Source: Rhizobium ecuadorense (GTDB taxonomy: Bacteria; Pseudomonadota; Alphaproteobacteria; Rhizobiales; Rhizobiaceae). Taken from it: DNA of 64,000 bases. The DNA lies in contig NZ_LFIO01000958.1 of assembly GCF_001187535.1 (NCBI RefSeq), positions 1-64,000 on the forward strand. Reading direction: 5' to 3'. The notes under the pieces are model-generated. The model made no database searches. It was not told the DNA's origin and saw only the letters and a list, made by a program, of their open reading frames with translations. The position numbers and the translations under genes were made by a program. The stretch's first letter is position 1. Each line of letters starts with the position of its first letter. Shown one piece after another: positions 50,089 to 59,508 of this stretch.

Positions 50089-52172
50089 GAAATAGAGCCC
50101 AAAATCTTTATCTCGATGCCCTTGGCCAGTTCGACATGCGACAGGACCGGGAGCGTGGCGAACAGCCGTTCGATGATCATGCGCACATAGGAGCGTGTTT
50201 CCGGCGAGGTGACAAGTGCGAATGGCAGGCCGCGATCCATGAACTCACGGATAACTTTGGTGGCCTGTTCGCTGAACTCCTCCAGGCTGCGTGGATCTAT
50301 GTCGAATTCGATCACCTCGCCCTTGGCGTCGCGCTTCAGTGCCTGGTGGAAAGCGAGATCCCATTTGCTGCCCAACCTCAGCACGCGCAGCACGCCATTG
50401 TCGGCGAGGTCGCCGCAAAGCTGCTGGGCCATGCGGATGCGGACATGCTCGACGATCTGCTCGGTCTTCCTGACATGCGGGGCGAGTTCGGCCACTGCTT
50501 CCAGGATAAGGTGCAGGTTGCGGATCGACACGCGTTCGGCAAGCAGCAGCTTGAGCACCGCCTGCAGGCCCGAATAGGACATGTGCGACGAGCAGATCTC
50601 GTCGGCGAGCTTCTTGTATTCGGGGTCGAGACGATCGATCAGCACCTTGACGTCCTTGTAGGACAGAAGCTGCGGCAGGTTGTTGCGGATGACCTCGCTC
50701 ATATGGGTCAGCACGACCGAGACGTTGTCGATCGGCTGGAAGCCCTCGCGTTTCAGATCGTCGGCGAAGTTTTCGAGGATCGAGACGGCCGGCATGCCGA
50801 AGGCTGGTTCGCGGATTTCGTCGCCGGGGATGCTCGGCCGGCGGCCGGCGCCGGTAACGACGAGAACTTCACCGACGCGCAAGAGGTTGGAGGCGACCGT
50901 CGTGCCGTGGATGCGGATCTGGTAGGACTTCTCGGCAATGGCGATATCGTCGGTGACCTTGATCTCCGGCACGACGAAACCGTATTGCGTGGCGAACTTC
51001 TTGCGCATCTTGCCGACGCGGAAGGCGAGCTCCTGGTGGGCGCCGAGCAGGCGGGTCGAAACCATCTTGCCGAGTGCGAGCTCGATCTCGGAGGTGCGCA
51101 GCACCGACTTGACCGAATCCTTTTCCAGCTCCTTGCTCTGGACGACCTTCTTCTCCTCCTGCTCGCGGCGAACCTTGTTTTCAGCCTCGACCTGACGCGG
51201 GATGAACCAGGCGCCGAAGGCCAGAAGACTGCCGAGGATTACGAAGGGGACGAATGGCAGGCCCGGCATCAGCGCCAGGACGAACATCAGCACGGCCGAA
51301 ACGGAGAGCGCGCGGGGATAACCGCTCAACTGGTTGACGACAGCCTGGTCGGTGGAGCCGGTGGTGCCGCCACGCGAGACGAGCAGGCCGGCGGCGAGCG
51401 AGACGATGAGGGCCGGCATCTGCGAGACGAGGCCGTCGCCGACGGAGAGCTTGACGAAGACGTCGGCCGCTTCGCCGATCGGCATGCCGTGGCGGAAATA
51501 GCCGATGATGATGCCGCCGAAAACGTTGATGGCGGTGATGATGAGGCCGGCGACGGCATCGCCGCGCACGAATTTCGAGGCACCGTCCATCGCACCGAAG
51601 AAGGAGCTTTCCTCTTCGAGCTCTCTGCGGCGGCGCTGGGCTTCCCTTTCATCGATGATGCCGGCCGAAAGATCGGCGTCGATCGACATCTGCTTGCCGG
51701 GGATGGCGTCGAGCGTGAAGCGCGCGCCGACTTCGGCGATACGCGTGGCGCCCTTGGTGATGACGATGAAGTTGATGGTGATGAGGATCAGGAAGACGAT
51801 CAGACCGATAACGAAGTCGCCGGACATCACCAGGCTTGCGAAACCGGCGATGACGCCGCCGGCGGCGTCGTGGCCTTCATTGCCGTGGGACAGGATGACG
51901 CGCGTCGTCGCGATGTTCAGCGCCAGCCGGGTCATCGTCGCGATCAGCAGAATGGTCGGGAAAGACGAGAAATCGAGCGGTTTCTGGATCCACAGCGCGA
52001 CCATCAGGATCAACACCGAGAAGGCGATCGAGAAGGCCAGTCCCATGTCGATCAGGAATGGCGGGATCGGCAGGAAGAGAATGCAGATGATGCCGATGAT
52101 GCCGAGGGCAAAACCGACATCGCGCAGGCTCGGGGCGACTTTCGGAAGGGGGAGTGCAGGTGGTTGCGCCAT
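50085..52172 (-). CDS. flhA: Flagellar export apparatus protein FlhA
   Basis: 695 residues, the usual length. The N-terminal half has eight membrane helices and the FHIPEP-type loop ([20 protein letters not shown] and [13 protein letters not shown] near residues 135-170). The C-terminal cytoplasmic half binds export chaperones. It forms the nonameric ring that feeds substrates into the flagellar gate. Confidence 0.96.
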   Translation of the reverse strand: MAQPPALPLPKVAPSLRDVGFALGIIGIICILFLPIPPFLIDMGLAFSIAFSVLILMVALWIQKPLDFSSFPTILLIATMTRLALNIATTRVILSHGNEGHDAAGGVIAGFASLVMSGDFVIGLIVFLILITINFIVITKGATRIAEVGARFTLDAIPGKQMSIDADLSAGIIDEREAQRRRRELEEESSFFGAMDGASKFVRGDAVAGLIITAINVFGGIIIGYFRHGMPIGEAADVFVKLSVGDGLVSQMPALIVSLAAGLLVSRGGTTGSTDQAVVNQLSGYPRALSVSAVLMFVLALMPGLPFVPFVILGSLLAFGAWFIPRQVEAENKVRREQEEKKVVQSKELEKDSVKSVLRTSEIELALGKMVSTRLLGAHQELAFRVGKMRKKFATQYGFVVPEIKVTDDIAIAEKSYQIRIHGTTVASNLLRVGEVLVVTGAGRRPSIPGDEIREPAFGMPAVSILENFADDLKREGFQPIDNVSVVLTHMSEVIRNNLPQLLSYKDVKVLIDRLDPEYKKLADEICSSHMSYSGLQAVLKLLLAERVSIRNLHLILEAVAELAPHVRKTEQIVEHVRIRMAQQLCGDLADNGVLRVLRLGSKWDLAFHQALKRDAKGEVIEFDIDPRSLEEFSEQATKVIREFMDRGLPFALVTSPETRSYVRMIIERLFATLPVLSHVELAKGIEIKILGSIS

Positions 52173-52255
52173 AACAGTTCCGTCTCTTCATGAGAGGAGG
52201 CGGACTCGGTCCGCCCAATTCGGATCGAGAGTTAAATGGCGAAGCTTGCGCGAAG

Positions 52256-52366
52256 GTGGCTCAGAGCGGTTCAGCTTTTCATGGAAGCGCAGAACCGCTC
52301 TTAGCTTTTGTTTCCACGCAATCCCGGACGCAAAACCGCTGCGCACTTTTGCTGGAATTGCTCTAG
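52256..52366. repeat. Rhizobial intergenic repeat between fliQ and flhA
   Basis: AGAGCGGTTC (52263-52272) and GAACCGCTCT (52292-52301) form a 10-bp stem. The right part runs through GGACGCAAAACCGCTGCGCAC to CTCTAG, whose last bases provide the stop codon of fliQ. I recognise this element from other rhizobial genomes. Confidence 0.65.
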
Positions 52367-52629
52367 AAACCGGACTGGATGCGCGAGAAGACCAGATTGG
52401 TGAAAATCGAGACCTGCGAGCCAACGAAGGGTGCGGTGACGCCGACGGTGATCAGCACCGCGACGATCTTCGGCACGAAGGTCAGTGTTGCTTCCTGCAC
52501 CTGGGTCAGCGCCTGGATCAAGGCGATGATGAGACCCACCACCATCGCAGCGATGACGGCGGGACCGGCAGAAATCAGGACGGTCCAGATCGCAGCCTGG
52601 AACAGATCCAATGCATCAGCTTCATTCAT
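52363..52629 (-). CDS. fliQ: Flagellar export apparatus protein FliQ
   Basis: 88 residues, two membrane helices (about 15-38 and 52-75) around the conserved ALTQVQEATLTFVPKIVAV. It is part of the export gate with FliP and FliR. The stop codon lies at the edge of an intergenic repeat. Confidence 0.94.
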   Translation of the reverse strand: MNEADALDLFQAAIWTVLISAGPAVIAAMVVGLIIALIQALTQVQEATLTFVPKIVAVLITVGVTAPFVGSQVSIFTNLVFSRIQSGF

Positions 52630-52716
52630 CTGAAGGCAACCTCATATCGCCTTGAAGCAGCCCCGCCGAGGCCGAGCTGCTATGATTGGTGTCACCGACG
52701 CATCGGCGCCGTGCTA

Positions 52717-53169
52717 TCAGGTATCGCTGCTGTCGCTGGTCGTGGTCGTCGTGGTCGGCGCCTTGTCAGCAACGGTGATTCCCGCCTGCACGAGTATCTT
52801 ACCGCCATCCGTGGTCGTCGCAATGATGCCGTCGGAATAAACCTTGACGGATTCGATGGTGCCTTTGACGGTGCCGTCTGCGCTTTCCATGTATTTGCCG
52901 ACGTAGCTGCTGGCCTGGGTGAGGCTCGAGCTTGACAGCAGCGTATCCAGCTTGGTGTTGGTCTGGATCGTCTGCTCGACCTGCGAGAAGCTTGCCAGCT
53001 GTGACATCTGCTCGCTGGCGTCGACCGGATCGGTCGGATCCTGGTTCTTCATCTGCGCGATGAGCAGCTGAAGGAAATTGTCGTAATTCAGCGTCGCTTT
53101 CTGCTGGGCGGAATTTGTCGTGCCTGTCGTACCCGTCGAGGTCACGCTTGATGTTGCATCTACCGCCAT
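52717..53169 (-). CDS. flgD: Flagellar hook-assembly scaffold FlgD
   Basis: 150 residues. The N-terminal FlgD pattern [20 protein letters not shown] is at residues 28-47, followed by [18 protein letters not shown]. The C-terminal domain is short and ends in a Thr-rich tail. It is transiently capped on the hook during assembly. The start overlaps the end of flbT by 10 bases. Confidence 0.94.
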   Translation of the reverse strand: MAVDATSSVTSTGTTGTTNSAQQKATLNYDNFLQLLIAQMKNQDPTDPVDASEQMSQLASFSQVEQTIQTNTKLDTLLSSSSLTQASSYVGKYMESADGTVKGTIESVKVYSDGIIATTTDGGKILVQAGITVADKAPTTTTTTSDSSDT

Positions 53170-53609
53170 GGTGCAATCTCCCTGCGAATCTGCTCGACCA
53201 TCGTCGGCGGCATTTCGTGGTTGTTGAGGATATTGTCTTCGATCGCGTAGAGGCCGCGGATCGCCTTCAACGCATCGAAAGCGCGGCCGGTCGAGACGAG
53301 CGCATCGATGCGCTTCAGCTCGGCGAGGATTTCCTCGTTTTTGAAGCAGGTGAGCAGCATGGTGATCGACTTGCGGAACATCGCCGTCGAGTGGTCCTTG
53401 CCCTCGGGATTGATGAGGATCATCTGCGCGATGAAATAGAGCTGGCGCAGCGGCGTGGTGGCGCCTTCCGGCTGGAGGACGTGGTTTTCGAGAAGGAAAG
53501 TCACATCATTCAGGAATTCCAGCGCGACCTTACGGTCGACACGCAGGACGGCGCCGTTGATGAAGATTCTTTCTCCGGCTTTCAGAGAAATGCGAAGTGT
53601 ACTTTTCAT
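53160..53609 (-). CDS. flbT: Flagellin regulator FlbT
   Basis: 149 residues starting [20 protein letters not shown]. The pattern matches FlbT of Caulobacter and rhizobia, which binds flagellin mRNA and limits its translation until the hook is complete. It overlaps flaF by four bases (ATGA) and flgD by 10. Confidence 0.93.
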   Translation of the reverse strand: MKSTLRISLKAGERIFINGAVLRVDRKVALEFLNDVTFLLENHVLQPEGATTPLRQLYFIAQMILINPEGKDHSTAMFRKSITMLLTCFKNEEILAELKRIDALVSTGRAFDALKAIRGLYAIEDNILNNHEMPPTMVEQIRREIAPWR

Positions 53610-53953
53610 TTAAGTCCATCCCTGATGATGGTGGTAACGTCGATGATGCCCTGATAGTTATTCGACAGACGTTTTCGGATCCTGTCGCATTCCTTCAATA
53701 TCCAGATCGCGATCGAGATGAGGTTGGCCCTGAGCTCGATCTCCAGCTGGTTGTCGGGATGTTTCAAATCCTCGATGAAGCTGATCCACACCCGGCGCGT
53801 ATAAAACAGGGCTTCGATGGCTTCCCGGCCGTATTTTTCCTTGTCGCGCGCCAACGACAGCAGATCTATGGACCGGTCAAGAACCTGCCATTCCCGCTCT
53901 TTCGCGTCGGCCACCGAGTCCTGCATGACTTCGGCATAAGAGAACTGATACAT
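53606..53953 (-). CDS. flaF: Flagellin secretion regulator FlaF
   Basis: 115 residues. [24 protein letters not shown] at the N-terminus and [15 protein letters not shown] near residue 77 are typical. FlaF acts with FlbT to promote flagellin production and secretion. Confidence 0.92.
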   Translation of the reverse strand: MYQFSYAEVMQDSVADAKEREWQVLDRSIDLLSLARDKEKYGREAIEALFYTRRVWISFIEDLKHPDNQLEIELRANLISIAIWILKECDRIRKRLSNNYQGIIDVTTIIRDGLK

Positions 53954-53989
53954 TCATGCATCCTTCTTAATCTTGCGCGCCTTTGCTCA

Positions 53990-55042
53990 TCAAAGGTAGT
54001 TTACGAGACTCAACTGCTGGATCTTCGAGACGATCGTGTAAGCCGTTTCAAGCTGCGTTTCCAAAGTCTTGACGAGGGTCGAAGCCTCGTAGGGATCGAC
54101 GCCCTGGAGATCGACGAGCTTGTTCTTGATGATATTCGACTGGGCGTCGAGGGCGTCGTTGGACTTCTTGACGCGCTCCTGGGAAAGGCCGAGCTGGCTT
54201 GCCTGCGTCACCAGGCCGCTGGTCGCCTTCGTCGTGTAGGTGATCGCCTGCTTCGACACAGTGCTCATCGCATCGCTGCTGAGGTTCTGGCCGAGCAGAG
54301 CCGAGGTCATCACCGAGGCGAGCGCCATGTAGCGCATGCCTTCGGAATTGGCGTTGGTCGAGGATTCGATCACTTCGGAATTGCTGATGCGGCTCGTCAT
54401 GTTCTGGCTCGATGCCTGCGACCAGCCGGTCGTCGCATTGGTCCAGTTTGCCTGGCTGAACATCGGCTCCACCGTCCCCGTGATGAAGGTTTCCATCTCG
54501 GCGCCTGTGAGAGCGCTGACCGCCTTCGGCGGCGCGAGACCGGCTGCATAGTTGTTCAGCGCCGTAACGATGGCGGCGCTCGTCGCCGTCGTCTTGTCGG
54601 TCAGCGGCTGCACGTCGGTGTTGATGCCGGAGAACAGATATTCGCCGTTCACCATGGTATTGGCCGTGTCCATCATGGTGGACAGCGCGCTGGTCGCCGA
54701 CTGGATGGCGACGGTGACGCTGCCGGGATCGTGGCTGCCCTGGAGCGCTGTCAGCTTCGAAACCAGGCCATCGCCGACGTCCTTCATTTTGGAAAGGCCG
54801 AGCTGCGAGGATTCCATGCGGGCAGTGACGAGCGAATTGCTTGCTTTGATCGAGTCGATCCGGTCGGTCTCGCGGGTGAAGTCGACGCTTCTCGCGGCAT
54901 TGCCGCCGAGCGAGACGCCGATATCCGCATAGACACCCGTCGTTGCTTCCATCGTCGCCTTGGTCATCTGGTTCTGCCCCTGACGGATCGTCAGTCGCAT
55001 CGCATTCTGAATGGCCGAACTTGAAATAAATGAGCTCTTCAT
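53990..55042 (-). CDS. flgL: Hook-filament junction protein FlgL
   Basis: 350 residues with the flagellin-like N-terminal (SSFISSSAIQNAMRLTIRQ) and C-terminal helices that pack in the filament core. It connects FlgK to the flagellin filament. It starts 3 bases after the flgK stop. Confidence 0.92.
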   Translation of the reverse strand: MKSSFISSSAIQNAMRLTIRQGQNQMTKATMEATTGVYADIGVSLGGNAARSVDFTRETDRIDSIKASNSLVTARMESSQLGLSKMKDVGDGLVSKLTALQGSHDPGSVTVAIQSATSALSTMMDTANTMVNGEYLFSGINTDVQPLTDKTTATSAAIVTALNNYAAGLAPPKAVSALTGAEMETFITGTVEPMFSQANWTNATTGWSQASSQNMTSRISNSEVIESSTNANSEGMRYMALASVMTSALLGQNLSSDAMSTVSKQAITYTTKATSGLVTQASQLGLSQERVKKSNDALDAQSNIIKNKLVDLQGVDPYEASTLVKTLETQLETAYTIVSKIQQLSLVNYL

Positions 55043-55045
55043 GGC

Positions 55046-56533
55046 TTAACTCGCAATATCCAGCAATGACTTCAACATTTCGTCGACGGCGTTCAGGATC
55101 TTGGTCGCCGCCTTGTAGGACTGCTCTATGTCGAGGAGCAGCGTCAGCTCCTCGTCGAGGTTGACGCCGGTCTCATTGGAATAGGCTTCGTCGGAGCGCG
55201 ACAGCGCCGCCGAGCTGTTTTCCGCCGCCGTCGTGGCGTTGCTGCGATACTGCTCGAGCCAACCGAGGGAATTGGTGGCGTATTCCATGATGCTGACGTT
55301 GGAATCGATGCCCGTCGTGGCGTCGAAACCGACGGCCGGTCCTGCCGCCGGATCGAAATCGATGTCGGACCCCAGCGCCGTATAGAGACGGTCGAGTTCA
55401 GTCGTATAGCCGCTGAGGTGGGTCGGATTGAGGACGAGGCCGTTGGCGTTGATGCCGCCATCGCGCAGGCGCATCGGATCGCCGCCCTGCGCGGTGATGA
55501 CGGTGCTGCTGACGGTGATGGTCGAGGCCATGCCGGCAATCGCAGTGCCGCCGGTATCCACCGTGCCGCCGCTCCAGGTGAAGAGACCGGGCACATAGGC
55601 CGGGCCGGCCGCCGTGTTCTGCTCCTTGAAGAGCGAGACCAGGCCGCGGGCGACTTCGTCGAGCTGCTTCTGGAAGTTTGGAGCGATCTCGTCACGGACC
55701 TGGAGGAGCGCCTGCAGGCTTCCCTGCGCCGTCGTCGTCGATCCACTGCCGCGTGGCAGCGCCACACCGTCGATATAGACCGAATTGCCGGTTACCGTGG
55801 CGTTGTAAACATCCTGAGACTTGAACGTCACTTTGCGCGGGACCGTCTCGAAAAGGATCGTCCCATCGGAGGTGCTCAGCACCATGTCGTTGTTGTCGCG
55901 CGTCGTCGCGTTGACGCCGACGATCTGCGAAATCTGCTTGAGAGCCTTCTCGCGTTCATCGAGAGCGCCGGAGGCATCCGCCCCCGAGGCCGTGGCGGTC
56001 TTCACCGCGTTGTTGGCCTTTTCGAAGTCACTGAGCAGCGTATTCAGCTTATCGACGTCGGTGGCGATCTGCTTATCGGCGGTGGCGCGGACGTCCTGAA
56101 CGGACTGCGAAGCATTGTTCAGCGAGTTGGCGACGTCCTGGGCGGCGGTGATGGCGCCCTGGGCGGCGACGGTGCTCCCCGGCGTCGTGCGGAAGGCCTG
56201 CAGCTTCTGCTGGAAAACACCGAGATAGGTGGATGGCGACGTTTCGTAGTCGTTGCCACCCATGATCGACTTGAGGTCTTCCAGACCGCCCAGCAATGCC
56301 TGCTGGGCGCTGTCCTGCGAGGAGGTCTTCAGATATTGGCGGAGCAGGGCATCTTCCTGTGCCCGGTCGATCTTGACGACCTGCGCGCCGTTCAAGGACG
56401 TGGTAAGCATCGCCTGCCGGCGCACGTAATCTTTATTGCCCGCATTCGAGATATTGTTCGATACGACACTGCTCTGCGTGCCGGTATTGTTGAATATGTT
56501 CTGTGCGGTATTAAGTGCGGATGTGAGCGACAT
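55046..56533 (-). CDS. flgK: Hook-associated protein FlgK
   Basis: 495 residues. The rod/hook-type N-terminus ALNTAQNIFNNTGTQSSVVS and SNNISNAGNKDYVRRQ is present, and the C-terminus LDEELTLLLDIEQSYKAATK is diagnostic. It is the first junction protein on the hook. 19 bases separate it from flgE. Confidence 0.95.
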   Translation of the reverse strand: MSLTSALNTAQNIFNNTGTQSSVVSNNISNAGNKDYVRRQAMLTTSLNGAQVVKIDRAQEDALLRQYLKTSSQDSAQQALLGGLEDLKSIMGGNDYETSPSTYLGVFQQKLQAFRTTPGSTVAAQGAITAAQDVANSLNNASQSVQDVRATADKQIATDVDKLNTLLSDFEKANNAVKTATASGADASGALDEREKALKQISQIVGVNATTRDNNDMVLSTSDGTILFETVPRKVTFKSQDVYNATVTGNSVYIDGVALPRGSGSTTTAQGSLQALLQVRDEIAPNFQKQLDEVARGLVSLFKEQNTAAGPAYVPGLFTWSGGTVDTGGTAIAGMASTITVSSTVITAQGGDPMRLRDGGINANGLVLNPTHLSGYTTELDRLYTALGSDIDFDPAAGPAVGFDATTGIDSNVSIMEYATNSLGWLEQYRSNATTAAENSSAALSRSDEAYSNETGVNLDEELTLLLDIEQSYKAATKILNAVDEMLKSLLDIAS

Positions 56534-56552
56534 AGCTTACCCGTTACCCTGC

Positions 56553-57851
56553 TTATCTCTTGAGGTTGACGAGGACGTCCATGATGTCGGAACCCGTCTG
56601 GAAGACCTTGGAATTGGCGGTATAGCTGCGCTGTGATTCGATCATCTCGGTCAGCTCGCCGGCGAGGTCGACGTTCGAACCTTCGAGAGCGCCCGACTTG
56701 ATCGTGCCGAGGCCATTGGTCTGCGGGAAGCCGGTGACCGTGACGCCCGACTGGCCGTTGGCGCTGTAGACGTTGCCGCTCATCAGCGTCAGCTTGTCGG
56801 GGCTTGCCACGTTTGCCAGCGGAATACGGTAGAGCGGCTTGGTGCTGCCGTCTTCATATTTGGCATAGACGATGCCGTCGCCATCGATCGTGACATCCTT
56901 GACCGGGGTCGCCGCCTGGCCGTTCGGCGTTCCGGTACCGGCAAAGGCAGCGCCGAGCTGCGTCAGGCCGGAGAAATCCATGTTGATCGTCTGGCCGGTC
57001 ACCGTGTCGGTGATCGGGACAGGGGCAGTCGAGGTCATCTTGCCGTTCGCGTCGAAGGTGAGCGTTCCGGTGCCGACTGCGCCACCGGCGGTGTAGGGGA
57101 AGGAGGTGGTGCCGCCAACCGCCGCGTTGGCGTTGCGGAACATCGCCACTTCCCAGGTGGCCGCAGTAGCGGGAGGTGCGGGCGGCGGCGCTGCCGCGAC
57201 TGAGGCTTTCGTGAAGTAGAAGTCGTACATCACCTTGTTGCCAAGACGGTCGTAGGCGACCATCGAGACCTTCTTGGTATCGGTCGTCGGGGTGGCGGGG
57301 TTGGCGCTCGGCCGGCTCGCGGCGGCAACGACGTTGGCGTTGGAATCGAGGTTGCCTTTGAAGACACCGGAGGTCGAGGCGATGGCGGTCAGGCCATCCT
57401 GAGTAACGTTGACGGGAACGAGGCCGTCGAAGCCGTTGACGACGACAGCGGGAGAACCGGAGTCGTAGGAATAGCCCATCAGCTGGAAGCCGGCGGCGTT
57501 GACGAGATTGCCTTCATCGTCCTTCTGGAAATCGCCGGCGCGGGTCAGAACCGGCGTTCCGTCAGCGCCCTGGACGATGAAGAAGCCGTCGCCCGAGATC
57601 GCAAGATCGGTGGTGGACGTAGTGTAGGAGATGTCGCCCTGGTCGGAGACGGCCTGGCGCACTGAGCTCTGAACGCCACCGGAGTTGTAGTTGCCGCCCG
57701 AGGAAGGTAGAACCAGCGAAGAGAAGCTCGTCGACACGGCCTTGTAGCCGGAGGTATTCACGTTGGCGATATTATCGGCGACGGTGCTGAGGCGGTTCGC
57801 CTGTGCGTTCATGCCCGATACTGCCGTCTTCATGCTGCCGAAAATGCTCAT
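56553..57851 (-). CDS. flgE: Flagellar hook protein FlgE
   Basis: 432 residues. The N-terminus SIFGSMKTAVSGMNAQANRL with STVADNIANVNTSGYKA and the C-terminus SNVDLAGELTEMIESQRSYT are those of hook proteins. The central variable domain includes a Pro/Ala run (AAAPPPAPPATAA). It polymerises into the curved hook. Confidence 0.95.
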   Translation of the reverse strand: MSIFGSMKTAVSGMNAQANRLSTVADNIANVNTSGYKAVSTSFSSLVLPSSGGNYNSGGVQSSVRQAVSDQGDISYTTSTTDLAISGDGFFIVQGADGTPVLTRAGDFQKDDEGNLVNAAGFQLMGYSYDSGSPAVVVNGFDGLVPVNVTQDGLTAIASTSGVFKGNLDSNANVVAAASRPSANPATPTTDTKKVSMVAYDRLGNKVMYDFYFTKASVAAAPPPAPPATAATWEVAMFRNANAAVGGTTSFPYTAGGAVGTGTLTFDANGKMTSTAPVPITDTVTGQTINMDFSGLTQLGAAFAGTGTPNGQAATPVKDVTIDGDGIVYAKYEDGSTKPLYRIPLANVASPDKLTLMSGNVYSANGQSGVTVTGFPQTNGLGTIKSGALEGSNVDLAGELTEMIESQRSYTANSKVFQTGSDIMDVLVNLKR

Positions 57852-57947
57852 CTGAAAACCTCGTTTTACCTGTTAAACTCGAGAGTATTTGTCGGGCCTT
57901 GCGTGAAGCTGTCTGTCATGGCGAACTGCGAGGCCAATATCGAGGTT

Positions 57948-57971
57948 CAGCCGGGCGCCGCCGCCCGGCTG
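57948..57971 (-). terminator. Hairpin after rem
   Basis: CAGCCGGGCG-CCGC-CGCCCGGCTG is a perfect 10-bp stem, 7 bases past the rem stop on the minus strand. There is no strong T run. Confidence 0.55.
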
Positions 57972-57977
57972 AGGAAA

Positions 57978-58649
57978 TCAGGCCCAATCGATGCAGTAAC
58001 CAAGGAAGCGCTTGGAATCGACCGGGTCGACGCCGAGCTTCTTGCGCAGCTTCTTGCGCAGCTTCGAGATATGGCTTTCGACGACGTTCTCCTCGACCTC
58101 TTCATCGAAGATGCCGTAGATGGCGTTGAAGATCTGGGTTTTGGTGACCCGGCGACCGCGATTGGCGATCAGATATTCGAGGATGCGGCGCTCGCGCCGG
58201 GGAAGCGCGAAGACTTCGCCGTTGATCTCGGGGTCGCGACCATCCGAGAAAACGCGAATGCCGCCGATCTCGGTGTAGTTGGCAATCGCCTTCAGCCGGC
58301 GCCGGATCGCAGCCGCCCTTGCGAGAATTTCGCGCGGATGGACCGGTTTGCGCACAACGTCGTCGACGCCGCAATCAAACAGCGCAAGGGTGTTTTCGAG
58401 CGATGGCTGGTCGCTGACCGCAATCACCGGCGCCATCGACCGGTCCCGGATCGCCCGGGGGAGTTCGAGGCTGCGCTGGCCCTGACCGATCAGGAAGGCT
58501 TCAACAGCCGCTATATCGGAATCGGCAGCGGTCTGCACCCACTCACCGAATTCCGTCGGATCAAAGCCGGTAGAGGGAATGCCCTCACGGCCAAACAGAG
58601 ATGTGTATCCATCTTTTACGAGCTCACGCTCATCAACCACGACGATCAT
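57978..58649 (-). CDS. rem: Flagellar transcriptional regulator Rem (OmpR-like)
   Basis: 223 residues. The receiver-like half keeps an acidic pair (VVVDERE) and the Lys of VVRKPVHP near residue 101. The strand where the phospho-acceptor Asp should sit reads [11 protein letters not shown] (about 48-58) and has no Asp. The C-terminal winged helix carries [19 protein letters not shown]. In S. meliloti Rem activates class III flagellar and motility genes in exponential phase. Its place between flgE and a transglycosylase matches that species. It is probably regulated by its amount rather than by phosphorylation. Confidence 0.93.
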   Translation of the reverse strand: MIVVVDERELVKDGYTSLFGREGIPSTGFDPTEFGEWVQTAADSDIAAVEAFLIGQGQRSLELPRAIRDRSMAPVIAVSDQPSLENTLALFDCGVDDVVRKPVHPREILARAAAIRRRLKAIANYTEIGGIRVFSDGRDPEINGEVFALPRRERRILEYLIANRGRRVTKTQIFNAIYGIFDEEVEENVVESHISKLRKKLRKKLGVDPVDSKRFLGYCIDWA

Positions 58650-58826
58650 TCGTCCGCCTCCGAATCAGTGTGGCACTTCGATGATCTATGGGTACGAATC
58701 GCACGAATCGGCGACAACTCGTTAAAGTTAATGGCAGAAACTAATAATTGATTAAGATCCGGGTAGCGATTTGATCTATATCTAGTGGGTCTGGCTGTTT
58801 ATGCACACCAAAATTTCGTGGAAAAG

Positions 58827-58841
58827 TTAACAGTCCCTTAA
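58827..58841 (-). promoter_or_regulatory. Perfect CtrA box TTAA-N7-TTAA upstream of rem
   Basis: TTAACAGTCCCTTAA has both half-sites with exact spacing. It lies 178-192 bases upstream of the rem start, in the 280-base gap behind the transglycosylase gene. It could link rem expression to the cell cycle regulator CtrA. Confidence 0.55.
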
Positions 58842-58929
58842 TTATGACTTGCGCAGGGGATTCGTGCCGGATTCCTGCCATATTGTGACACAGTTTCGTC
58901 ACAATAGGCCACTTCCATTTTTGGTTGAA

Positions 58930-59508
58930 TCAATTTCGGCAAAAGTTACTCGCATTGGGAGTCCACTTGCCATAGCCGGTAGCGACCAGATTGGCGATGA
59001 CGCGGCAGACATATTGCTTCTGCGCGGGGTCATTGTTGGGACCGGCATGGTATCTGGCTACCGCCATCGTCCATGTATCGTGACGGTCATGCAGATTGCG
59101 GAGGAATTTTGCCGCATATTCGACGTTGCGATGCGGATCGAACATATCCTCGGCCGAGCCGAAATTTTCGCCGTGATAGTAGTGGTTGATCTGCATGCAG
59201 CCGATGTCGATGAGCTTGGCGCCGCTGCTGCGGGCGACATCGAACTGCCGCATGGCGTCCTGCTCGGAGGGCGGAAAGATCGCCTTGCCTTCGACGTTCA
59301 TGGCATAGGGATAGAGCGAGCCCTTGCGGCCGGTCTCCGTCAGACCGACCGAATAGAGGATGCCTTCCGGGATGCCGTATTTGGCAGCGGCCGACTGGAT
59401 TTCGCGTTCGCAGGCACCGGTGGAGGCTTTCGCCTCAGAGGTAAACGCCGCCAGTGCCGCCGTTGCGGCCAGCAGAAACGTCCTCAATACCGGTCTCGCC
59501 TGCACCAT
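58930..59508 (-). CDS. Periplasmic lytic transglycosylase-like protein of the flagellar locus
   Basis: 192 residues from the ATG at 59508, after TGGAGGCTTCA. Signal peptide at residues 1-28 (LRTFLLAATAALAAF). The Slt-type fold has Glu58 in SVGLTETGRKG as likely catalytic acid, then IDIGCMQINHYYHG and MAVARYHAGPNND. It probably opens peptidoglycan for the rod or stator, replacing the muramidase part missing from FlgJ. Its first 74 bases overlap the end of motD in another frame. Confidence 0.85.
   Translation of the reverse strand: MVQARPVLRTFLLAATAALAAFTSEAKASTGACEREIQSAAAKYGIPEGILYSVGLTETGRKGSLYPYAMNVEGKAIFPPSEQDAMRQFDVARSSGAKLIDIGCMQINHYYHGENFGSAEDMFDPHRNVEYAAKFLRNLHDRHDTWTMAVARYHAGPNNDPAQKQYVCRVIANLVATGYGKWTPNASNFCRN

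Noticed and set aside
50136..52193. 685-residue plus frame opposite flhA
   Set aside because: Entirely antisense to a canonical FlhA; the Asp/His/Arg-rich composition is typical of a shadow frame.
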